A stretch of 64,000 nucleotides of DNA, taken from assembly GCA_024516155.1 (NCBI GenBank), contig JAJJXM010000009.1:248001-312000 (forward strand). Reading direction: 5' to 3'. Made by a program: the position numbers and the translations under genes. Below, piece after piece: positions 23,824 through 34,255 of this stretch (position 1 is the stretch's first letter; every line of letters starts with the position of its first letter). This DNA is from Pyronema omphalodes. Its lineage: Eukaryota > Ascomycota > Pezizomycetes > Pezizales > Pyronemataceae. A model generated the notes under the pieces. That model was not told the DNA's origin, made no database searches, and saw only the letters and a list, made by a program, of their open reading frames with translations.

Positions 23824-26137
23824 TGTTGACGTGGATTCCGACTGTAATGCTGAAAGCGGGGGTTTGGGCAACAGAGACGGATTTAAGTGATTTGTTTGAC
23901 CCCGCAAAAAATGATAGGCCTTCTGCTGCCTAGACACAGCCCGCATTCCATCCCACTTAAGCGCTGCCACGTCGAAACACATATGACCCCAGTCTGCATT
24001 TTTTTGGAAGCACCAGCGCTTCTTTTCTCGCACCTTCATGCTGAAATTCCTACGTGTTTTATGAATAATGATTCTCATCTGCGGATTTCCGGTGATATGG
24101 AATGCTCGTCTCGAATGATTACATGTGATCCTGAAAGCGGTGCGAGCTTGATTTAATTTGATTTGATTCGAATTTCTGAAACACTCCCAACCTTCAGGTT
24201 ATGACGTGTGCTACAGTCTTGAATACATTTTACAAGGTTCTGGATTTCACCCCAGCGTCTCGCTGGGATTCGCCCCAGAGCATACATCATATTCTGGGCC
24301 TGTCGAGTCTCTTCTTCGTGTAGGTTTCGCTTCTCGTCAGTGCATTTTGAGCCCTGCTTGCTCTTTTATCCTCTCTTTTCTCCTCTCTTTTCTCCCGCTT
24401 CACGTATTCTATTTTTCATTTCCACCACTTCTCCACCTACAACATGCCTTCAAAATGCCTTTACCTCGCCTTCAGCTTCTCCTTAAGCCCTGTTCTTACT
24501 TATCCTCTGCTTACTTATCCTCTTCTTCCTTATTCTCTTCTTCCTTATCATCTTCTTTCTGATTTCCTCTTCTACCTTCTTCCTTCTCCCGTCTGCTCCC
24601 TCCTCGCTCCTCTTATCCTCCTTCTCTTCTCTTCGGCCTCCCCCTTTCTCTTCCCTTAGTACTCCTCTCTCCACTCGTCTCTCTCATTTCCTCTCCATTT
24701 ATGCTAGTGGTATACATCTTACCCTTTTTTCTCTTCTGATTTTTTTTTTCCATAGCATTACACTTCGTGTTCATTCATACCGGCTTTCATTCTCATTCTC
24801 TGATTCAATCAGTGTTTCCCAGCCTGTTCTTCTTCCCGGGCCATAGTCCATATCAGTAGCATAACTCAACTGTGCCTATATCCTCTGCAGAAGCAATTTT
24901 GGTAGGAAAGATCATGGTAGTAAAGGCCTTGGTTCCAGCAGCCTGTAGGAGTGTAGGAGAGTAGAGTATGATCTGAAGTGTAACGGGTGGTTCCTGTGAA
25001 GATTCAGTTTGCGGCGGAGGTTATTTTTCCTCTGTATTTTGTATTTTGGGCAGCCTAGAAGGAGGTGTTTTGGCAACTACGGTCTGTAGGCTTTGTAATA
25101 GCCAGTTAAATCTGGGTGAATTGTGAAGCAGATTTTTTCTAATTTCGTTTTTGATAGATAATTTAGGAAATAGCCGTGACCGGTTGAAGGTTCTCAGGGC
25201 TAGGATGGCTGATAAGATACTATTCCCCGAGTGGTGCATACTGTACGGCCGTGATCTGCATCAATCCCTTTCGATAGTAAATACTCACTTATAACATTCA
25301 TGAATATATGATTTTCTATTCAGCAAATGCCTAATGGCAAGACTAACGTAAATCATGTCTATGGGCATGTTTATGTCATATAGAAGCTAAACAACGCTGT
25401 GTCATACTAGTAATCAGCACCTCGACTCTGACAGACAAGCTCTGGCTAGCCACTACCCCATAACCGATTGCTACACTTGGTGAACAGAACGATATCTTTC
25501 TCCACCGCTACAAGATGCTCCATACTCGAAGCCTATCTCGACCTTCTAAAAAGCTCCAACCCGTGGCCCGTGGTATAACTAGTACCCAGCAAAAAACCTC
25601 TTCGGAGACCGAAGTACTGAGTACTCAGTCTACATCCCATCCATAAAGTCATAACCACATTTCGCGAGTCGATTCTACCAGAACACAGAAGCCTGAAGCG
25701 CTCTTAGAAAAGTTACCTAGCTTCATTTAATCTACTCTAAAGACCACATGCAAATTTCTTTAATCTTATCCACCGATTCCTACCTCATCGCCAATTTCTT
25801 AGTAATCATATCAATCCATATATACATTCACCACTCCCCCTCGCCGCCCACCTCTGCCACGTGCATCGGGACTCAGGATTTAGCAAACAAAAGACAGCAG
25901 ACAGCAGCAGCAGGTTCTATGCCCTGCCCTGCCCTCAGTCTATCGGACTACAAATCAGCCAGGGACTCAAAATGTTACATTAGTAACTACACAGCATCCG
26001 GTATCCTCCTCGAGGCTCTTAGACCTAGGGCTTATCTAGTAGCTAGTCGACCTAAATAAACAAATAAATAAATATCGTCATGGATATATATGTTTTATAT
26101 ATATTGTAGCACTAGCACCCAAGAATCTATTATTTAG

Positions 26138-26193
26138 CCATTGAACATTGAACATTGGCCATTGACCATTGACCATTGACCATTGACCATTGG
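26138..26193. repeat. 7-bp repeat, CCATTGA
   Basis: About eight units of CCATTGA with early ACATTGA variants. Confidence 0.9.
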
Positions 26194-26853
26194 TCAGTTG
26201 TAGGTAACTCCGCTTTAAGGATAGTGTTGCAAAGCAGCTAGCTAGCCAGGGAATGGAAAGGAAGTGGATGACCGGGTAATTAGAATAGAGGCTATTGTGG
26301 GGATATCTGGAGGCTAGAGGCTAGCCTGAGATATAGATAGATTGGAAATGCATGGAGATAAGTGAAGTCAGTGATGATGTGCATGTTGATATTTATGGCT
26401 GTGTTTATTTTCGGGATGGGGGAAATGGAAATAAAGAATGGGAATGGGAATGGAAAGATAGGGGTTACAACTTACGGATAATCCCTGTGGCCCTGTGGAC
26501 GCTATCTTGGCGAGCTTATATACATACATTAGATAGAGGGCTAAACCCCGGATACCCATGCTACCCATGCTACCCACGCTACCCTGGCTTGGCTATCACT
26601 ATTACATATCACTACTAGCACTACTATCTCGCCTATTTCTGCTATCACTACTATCACTACCACCATCACAGAAATCCCGGGTATTCAAAAACCGCAAGTC
26701 AAAACCTTTGGCAAAGGTACCCAGATGGTTCCTAGTATAAATATATCCCAGCCCAAAGTTGGTCATTTATTAACTACCGTAGACACAACAAAAACAAAAC
26801 AAAACCCCGTATTTTTCTTTATCAAAAATGTCAAAGGTATCGAATACAAATTT

Positions 26854-27100
26854 CACAAATCATACAAATCATACAAATCATACAAATCATACAAATCATA
26901 CAAATCATACAAATCATACAAATCATACAAATCATACAAATCATACAAATCATACAAATCATACAAATCATACAAATCATACAAATCATACAAATCATAC
27001 AAATCATACAAATCATACAAATCATACAAATCATACAAATCATACAAATCATACAAATCATACAAATCATACAAATCATACAAATCATACAAATCATACA
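26854..27100. repeat. 9-bp minisatellite, ATACAAATC x about 27
   Basis: About 27 nearly perfect tandem units. As 9 is a multiple of 3, each frame reads a fixed tripeptide cycle (SYK or NHT on plus; MIC or YDL on minus). That gives long overlapping ORFs on both strands which I do not accept as genes. Confidence 0.97.
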
Positions 27101-27497
27101 ATGACAAATGATACAAAACTAGGTATGTACTCTGGTAACTGGTTCTATTTGCAAAGTAATGTAATGTAACATGCTAACATGCTAACATTATCTATCATCC
27201 AGCTATCTTCCATCCCTCGCATCTCTCGCATACATCGCATCCCTCACACACATCGCATCCAATAGTATTCCATTTTTCCATCTTCCCACTTTTCTTGTAT
27301 GCAGTATACCATCAGGGTATCCGAGTTCATATTGTAAATTCCGGACTTCAACGACAACAAAAACAAAGTAGTTTCCATTTTACTTTTTAATATTTCTTCT
27401 GCGTTCTATTCTCTTAATTTTTAAAAAGGGGGATTCCGTTTTAACCATTTGAAATAATAATAAAAAAAGAAGAACTGACATTTCCTTCCATTCTACT

Positions 27498-27568
27498 CTT
27501 ATCCTATCCTATTTCTTATTCCTATCCTATTTCTTATTCCTATCCTATCCTATGTCTTATTCCTATCC
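27498..27568. repeat. CTATC/TTATTC degenerate repeat
   Basis: Imperfect 17-bp periodicity made of TCCTATCC and TATTTCTTATTCC blocks, just beyond the hsf1 stop codon. Confidence 0.75.
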
Positions 27569-27657
27569 AATCTATGTCCCTCGAAACCTTTACCCAGATT
27601 CCTCAGCATCAAGATTCCCCAGCATCACTGTCTCTAGTATCCATAACCAGTCCATTC

Positions 27658-30115
27658 CTAATGAACTCTTCTTCTCTTACTAGCTGTCTCCCCATTATCA
27701 TCATCCAACTGTTCATCCTCCCTAGATCTACTACCAGCCGAGGAAGCACCCGGACTTAGAGCCGGTTGAGATTGCATAGGTAAAGTCGGGGGGACCAACT
27801 CATCGGCATCGGGGGTGTTGTCTGCCACACCCACACCTTTTAGCAGGGATTCAATTTCCTCTTCACCTAGCACATCCGAATTCAAGGCAGAGCCAGGACC
27901 AGCTGCACCAGTAGTAGCAGGACCACCACCAAGACCAGCCGTACCTAAATCCAAGCCCGGATTTAACCCGGCACCCATAGAACCTAAACCTCCACCAAGT
28001 GCTTCATTCAAACTATCATCATCCAATCCTCCGCTTAATCCCGCATATTCTAATCCATCCCCAAAGTTAAAGAATTCATCAGCTGGTGGAACATCACGAT
28101 TCTCAATGTCGTTATCCTGCCCGTTACCCTCGAAGGATCCTCGCATCATACCCACAAGTGATTCAATGTGCTCGGATTGTCGCTTCTGTAGGATTTCTAG
28201 CTCTTCGATTTCTTGTGCTTTGTGCGCCATGGAGGCGTTGTGGTCTTGTAATGCGCGAGAGGTTGAGGCGCTGAAGGTGGAACCGAGACTTTTGGCTATG
28301 GAGCGGGGGGTTAATGCGTGTCCGTTTGCCATAAGTGCGGAGGATTGCTGAGGTGGTTGAGGTTGGGATTGCTGTGGGAGACCTATGGCGGGAGGGGGGA
28401 CTGAGGCAGATCCGATGGTGGGAGAACCGGAATTAGAGATAGTGGTAGGACTTGTGGGGAGGGAGAAGAAACCATGCTCAGGAGGGGTGTGGGCGGGTTG
28501 GTTGTTGAAGAGTTCGAAAAGGTTACGGGTGGGGGGATTTTGAGAATTTTGAGATTGAATTCCTTCGGCTCCGTTTGCTTGGTTCCTGTTTTCGGCATTT
28601 CCGGGACTGCTGGGGTTGGCCGAGTCGTTAGCCCCCGGAGAGAGCTCGGTGATCGGCTCAAAGTAGGGTGTACCGCCTTCTAATAAAAGAGGTGTTCGGC
28701 GCAACATTTGAGGAGTCCGCATCGGGCGATTGTTTTGGGCGGGAACTATGGCTCCATTTGGAGCTGCGGCAGAGGCGCCTGCACGCGCTTGGTCTCCGTG
28801 GTTGTTGAAGAGATTTTGAACAGCACCCGTAATGTGACCTCCTAGTGACTTGTCGTATACGGTTGCCAAAAAGGTCAAGATAGCGTTGATGCTATTTTCG
28901 TGGCGATCATGAAGGGACTGAAAGGCTAATGATTGCTCGTAGAGCTGCTGATGGTCTTTCCTAAGACGATTGATGGCTTGAGATATCATTGCTTGGTGGT
29001 TGCGGACCGCGTCAAGTTGCGCGGTTACGGCGTTGAGATCGATACCACGATTTCGACCTCCTTCGTGACCATCTTTTGGTCCTTCTAGATAACCACCACC
29101 CATGTCATCTCTTCCTGCTTCTGTATCGCTTAGATCCTCCTTGTCAGTATCCGGATCCTCTTGTTTTATCCCCTTTTTACCTTTTGATCTGGTACTCTTA
29201 CTCTTAGGCTTTTGGATCAGCCACATCAGATCAGGCAGACCCCTCTTGAAGTAAGGGTTTTCGTATTCGCTGGGTGGTTTGCTGCGCTGTTCCGAAGTTT
29301 TGAGAGAGCCGTCTGCGAGACCGACAACTTTGTGAAAGCCGTACATGTTGAGCTGGCGTACAAACGAGGCATAGTTGTTGTGTTTGAACAAATCGGGGAT
29401 CAATGTTTTCGAGAATTCGTCTTCATCAATTACCAAGAAGGATCGTCCGTGGTCGGACCAACGAATCAGATTGTCGGTTTTTGGATCGTTGACGAAACTA
29501 TTACGTCAGCAAAAGATCAACAGCGAAACAAGGAGCTGCATACCTGCTGAGCTTCAGGACAAAAGGAGGGATGGTCGAACGCTTTTTCTTTACATTCTCT
29601 ATTTTATGGAATAGTTCTTCTAGTTCTTCTTGTTCTGCAGCAACCTTCGGGTCGTAACCACCATGAGGACCTAGCAAGCTTGATCCCCCCATCATGTTCA
29701 TGTTCATTGGCATTTGGGCATGCATCATTTGCTGTGGGATTTGTGGAGTTCCCATACCGTTAAATGATGACGGCATTCGTACTAGCTGGTTTCCCCGCCC
29801 AACTCGGGCAAGCTGCCCACTCAAGTCGTTCGGCTGAAATAGGTTGCCTTGCGGCGGCAGTGGGGCTTGGTGTTGGAACATGTCGTTCTGTGGTACACCC
29901 ATTGCTGGTGCGGGTATACTCGAGAACATTCCACCCATTGTTCCCGGAGTTGTCGTCGGAATACCGTTGAAGAAAGAATTCATGTCCGGTGCAGATACAG
30001 ATGGTGCAGGTGGCACGGTATTTGCTGTCCCTGTGGGAAGGGACGTAGGTATGTCTGGAACGGGACGCTTGCGGTTACGTGGGTTCTGAGCATTTGATTG
30101 AGGATTGTTCGACAT
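27658..30115 (-). CDS. hsf1: Heat shock transcription factor Hsf1
   Basis: HSF-family activator, which binds heat-shock elements as a trimer in the nucleus and drives chaperone genes. Exon 1 is 30115-29544 and exon 2 is 29497-27658. The 47-nt intron (GTATGC donor, GTAATAG acceptor) sits inside the DNA-binding domain; the product is 803 aa. Residues 1-180 are Pro/Met/Asn-rich. The winged-helix domain is about 181-291: IPPFVLKLSS, NLIRWSDHGRSFLV, LFKHNNYASFVRQLNMYGFHKV, then PYFKRGLPDLMWLI. A coiled coil with hydrophobic heptads at about 342-408 matches the trimerisation region. The C-terminal half is Ser/Pro/Gln/Gly-rich with an acidic segment near 640-760, ending in a basic KRRRVH. Splicing is required to rebuild the domain, which fixes the intron. 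An Sfl1-type relative is the alternative, but the domain sequence favours Hsf1. Confidence 0.93.
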
Positions 30116-32058
30116 TTTTTATTTTATTAACAGTGGAGTAGCAAAACAGCGGGGTATCACGAAGGTGATAGATTGGTCGCTTGACGGCGTGTCGGTTGAC
30201 CGAGGTGAAATAGACGGACGATAATAGGCGTAAGTGAATTTGTAGAAAGTAAGTGATGATGGTGAAAATGAGAAGAGATACAGAGGAGGGTAAGGTTGGC
30301 GTTGAAAAGTAGGCGCGGGGCGTAACCAAAATCAGCAGAAAGTAGCAGCAGCGGTGGTGAGCTTGAGAAACGGCGCGGGAGGCAAAATGTTAAATTGCTT
30401 GCTGTCTCTGTCTTTGCGTCGGAAGTTCTTGTAGACGACTATGAGTTGGAGAATGCGGGAAGGACAGAACTACACAGTCGTTGTTGCTATTGTGCTTCTC
30501 TTCTGCGGGTGGGCTGGCCCTATCGGACTTTAAATACAATGAGGATATATGATTGTTGGTGACTCTGTACAGGAAGGTCGGGCAATGTTATAAGGGCAAT
30601 GTTGGATCGTCCGTAAGTCGAATTCTATGGTATGTGATGTCGGAATCAAAGCGATTGCGATCCCGAATAGAGGGTGAAGTCGCGTCTCGATGAATGAGAG
30701 TTTCGCGTTGAGGTTTATGTCGTTCAAAGATGAGAATGTAGCCTGCCTAGGTGTTGTGTTGCGCAAGGACTAGACGGTTAGCGGGGCGACGAAGCGCGGA
30801 CAGGACCACGGAAAATGTCGAGCTTGATTGACGGGTTGCGGAACAGGTTGACGAGAGGAAAGAGGAAGATATCGATGCAGAATAGGCGAAAATGTGGAAC
30901 CGACAACTCGTCTGTGGAGGTGATGTCAGGTGCTTAAGTGCGCAGACAAAAGTTCTTAGGGTGAAATCTATCGATCGCTGTTCGAGATTTTAGCCCGCTA
31001 GACAGACCTCGACCCTTGTCACCCGAACACGCCGGAGGCCTTGGCCAGCAAATACGGTGTCGACGCTGTGAAGCCGAAGCCGCAAAAAAGTGGGGAGAAA
31101 TGGGTAATGAAAAGTCGATGATGAGACGGGAGCAGACGAGTGTAGTACGATGAGACGTGATCTCGGATGAAGAGATGAAGTTTTTTTTTTTTTGATTTTT
31201 TTTTGATGGTGGATGCTTACTAACCAAGTTGATTTTGTATTTGGAGGAATATTGTAATTTTTTCAGGAAATGGGGTTTATTTTAATGTTTTTCTTTATTT
31301 TTCATAAATTTCATCAGGTTCTGTGTATTTTCATCTGTTTTCATGTATTTCCATAATTAACATCTATTTTTTTTTCTTAGTTTTCTTCTATTTTTGTAAA
31401 TCTTGTCTATTTTCCCAAGTTAGCATCTATCTTCCTCAATTCTCCTCTAATTTCCTCAGTTTAATTCCATCTCCCTCAATTCTCCCCCAACTCGCTGCCA
31501 GTGCACAGTCACCCAGAGGAGGGGTGTCTCATACTCTGACAAGGGGCGTGCAAGCAAGGGCCGCCTTACTGGCCCTCGCAACCACGCTATGCGCTTGTCT
31601 CTAGCGCCATGCTCGACGACGCTATGCATATCAGCACTCTTGGCTGCGGCTCAGCGGGGTATCTGTACTACTCTAGCGTCAGTAGCCTTCAGTCTAGAAT
31701 AGTGCGGCTCTGCTTGGCGTTTTTTGCAGGTGGCGTCGATGCTGGCGAGGATGCCTGTATGATACAGACGAAGGTTTGCTGGATGGATGATGATGGCGAG
31801 GATACAAGGCGCGCGCGCGAACCGGTGATCGGTCGCGTTTGGTCTACCCGGAAAACAGGTCCGGAAAATAAACCCCCTGCGAGAGATCTATCGTACTCAT
31901 CAATCTCTATCCTGTCTCACTCAAAAATAGTCATCCATCGCCGACCACTTGACAAACACTCACTCGTCTCCCCCTCCCCCTACATACACCGGGTGGTATG
32001 ATATTTCGTCGCCCATTTCTAGAACCTTCGAACAACACAACAAAGACAAAAAAAAAAG
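30116..32058. promoter_or_regulatory. Divergent spacer between hsf1 and rad14, 1.9 kb
   Basis: Holds the promoters and leaders of hsf1 (leftwards) and rad14 (rightwards). Short ORFs here lack coding character. A C/T-rich run (31967-31985, CTCCCCCTCCCCC) lies just before rad14. I found no clear alternating nGAAn array, so autoregulation of hsf1 is not supported by inspection. Confidence 0.5.
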
Positions 32059-33218
32059 ATGGCCGACGAAGCACCGCGACAAAAAACCCCGCCGCAAAGT
32101 ACCTCTGGATCGAAGTCAACTGCGTCGAATCTCAGTCCCGGGACAATCCGCAGAATAGTACGGCTAGCTAGATGCAGCTTTGACGAAACTATTAGCTAAG
32201 ACTTTTACACAGGAAGAAAACCGTCTACGTGCAAAGGCAATCCGAGATGCCAGAGCTCGTGAAGAGAAAGGCTCCAATCCTACTGGACATTCACAAACAC
32301 CTCCGGAATCTAGTAAAGATGCGGGAAGGAAACGTCCTTACTCAGCCATCGAGCCGACTTCGCGGAAGGGCGGCGAGGGTCGTGAAAACCTGAGACCTAT
32401 GAAAAAGTTTACCAAATATGTCGAATACGATCTTTCGAAAATGAACGATACAAAGGGAGGATTCATGTCTACAGAAGACGATCCGCACTCTGTACTTGCT
32501 GCCCAGAACCTTGCCGATAAACCCCCGGGAATGACACTGGAGGAATGGGCTCGGCATCAGAAGCGGATGAAGCTATTGAAGGAGAAGAAGGGTGCCTTTG
32601 AACCAGCGATTTCAGCGGCAAAGGATTCCAACGAGGACAAGACCTGTTTTGAGTGTAAATCTCCGGAGATTGACTTTAAATGGAAGGACGTATTTAAATG
32701 TCGAGTCTGTGAGAAATGCAAGAAGGAGAAGCCGGATAAATATTCGCTTCTTACCAAGACTGAAGCTCGGGAGGACTATCTATTAACTGACCGTAAGTAT
32801 TTGAAGATTAATTATAGATATCAACTAACACTGTGTAGCGGAGTTGAAGGATGAAGATCTCTTACCTCATTTATCTCAGCCTAATCCCCATAAGTCTACC
32901 TGGAGTAACATGATGTTATACGTAAAATACCAGGTTGAAGAATTCGCCTTGAAGAAATGGGGGAGCTTTGAAGCCATGGATGCCGAGTTTGAAAAGCGGA
33001 CAGCTCAGAAGAAAGAGCGAAATGAGAATAAATTTAAGACACGATTGCGGGAGCTAAAGAAGCGAACCAGAGTAGATGCCTGGAAAAGGGAAAGGGAGCA
33101 AAATAACGGACCGACGAAGCATGAACATGTCTGGGGAACAGCGGTGGCAGGAGAAGGCGGGGCAGTTATAAAGACTTGCGAAGATTGTGGTTTCGAGCTA
33201 GAGGAGTGGATTATCTAA
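32059..33218 (+). CDS. rad14: DNA repair protein Rad14 (XPA homologue)
   Basis: XPA/Rad14 recognises and verifies damage and holds the incision complex together in nucleotide excision repair. Exons: 32059-32157, 32213-32792 and 32839-33218, giving 352 aa. Introns are 55 nt (GTACGG...ACACAG) and 46 nt (GTAAGT, CAACTAAC branch, TGTGTAG). The first junction rebuilds TIRRIEENRLRAKAIRDARA, an XPA N-terminal motif. The zinc finger is C178-x2-C181-x17-C199-x2-C202, exactly the XPA spacing. It is followed by [26 protein letters not shown], with the second junction inside TDPEL, and by a C-terminal DNA-binding part containing NMMLYVKYQVEEFALKKWGS. The end, HEHVWGTAV...CEDCGFELEEWII, is typical. All key residues are present, so it should be functional. 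Confidence 0.95.
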
Positions 33219-34255
33219 TATTGTCGAATCATAATAGAGGAATATCGTAGAGAATCCTCTGACGAATCAAAGACTTGCGGGGCGGATTTACAAGCCATTT
33301 GTAAGTAATGGCGATGCACTTATACCATTCCATTTACTGTACTTTTTGGCAACTGGTAGAATGTAATGACTTGATACCTGTTCTGTTGAATTTGATATCT
33401 GGTCTCTGTCTAGAATCATGCAGGAGTGGTGGGGAGACCGAGGACACAGTGCATGTTAACATAGACTTTTAACTCAACCAGCTCATTTCTCTGGAGAAGA
33501 AGAATGTTTTCTTATCATCTGAGTTCCAAAGATGATCAGCCAGCTTACTGAGATACCGCAAGCGGGTGGGAATTTTCTTTAATTTTCTGCAAACAGGTAC
33601 TCTACTCTGTAATAGGTACTCTATATCGATTCCCACTCTATAATAACTACTCTATACAGGTCATCTACTCTGTAATAGGTACTGTCTTATATAATAATTA
33701 CTCTACATAAATTCTTTATTCTGTAATAACTACTCTATACAGATCCTCTTCTCTATAATAACTTTTCTATACAGATCCCCTACTCTGCAACAGCTATCTT
33801 CCCCCTACCTGGATGGATGGATGGATGCGATAGCTCGAAAATGAACACGTCAAACGTTTTCCCTAAAAGAGGGTGTTCAAAAGCCAACCACTTCATCTCC
33901 CATCTCCCCCGCCCATCTCGAAAACACGACCATTTCCCATCTCACGACTCCCTCTATCGATAACACTGCCGACAAAAAAAGCTTATGACCAGCAGAAGCC
34001 AAAATAGTGGGGCAATACAGATCACCAAAATACCCTTCGCTTAGTTACCCAAATCGGGATCAGGGGAAAAGTCTAACCACGAAGCAACGGGCAACGACCC
34101 CAGACCTTACAAACGACACCGCAGCACCCGCACGATACCCGTCCAATACCCTCCCCGAGTACAGAACCACAACCATACGACACACGCAACGTCAAAGCGC
34201 ATCTAAGATCCCCACATAAAGATCAGCACACACGCGCAACGACAGCTTGCCCGCC
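33219..34255. other. Intergenic, 1.0 kb
   Basis: Lies between rad14 and the striatin gene. It contains the degenerate repeat at 33597-33790 and then a C/A-rich leader for the striatin gene. Confidence 0.5.
33597..33790. repeat. Degenerate tandem repeat, about 30-40 bp unit
   Basis: Five to six diverged copies built on CTCTRTAATAACTACTCTATACAGATCC, each with the core CTGTAATAG or CTATAATAAC. Divergence between copies suggests an old array. Confidence 0.8.

Larger units (their letters stand above)
23824..27657. other. 3.8-kb intergenic region with repeats
   Basis: No convincing gene. 24360-24680 is a pyrimidine-rich tract (CTTATCCTCTTCTTCC-like), typical of fungal promoters or leaders, but I see no gene downstream of it. 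26138-27100 carries two minisatellites. The last 100 bp form the 3' end of hsf1. Confidence 0.5.

Noticed and set aside
23226..23933. 235-aa plus-strand ORF
   Set aside because: Antisense of DUF4238 exons 1-3, whose splice sites and hallmark motif support the minus strand.
24206..24659. 118-aa and 71-aa hydrophobic ORFs
   Set aside because: Leu/Ser/Pro repeats from C/T-rich DNA rather than real membrane proteins.
16431..27100. CRISPR-like impression from regular repeats
   Set aside because: There are no spacers; these are head-to-tail tandem repeats in a eukaryotic genome.
26725..27169. Long SYK, NHT, MIC and YDL repeat ORFs on both strands
   Set aside because: A direct consequence of a 9-bp repeat; no start context or flanking domain.
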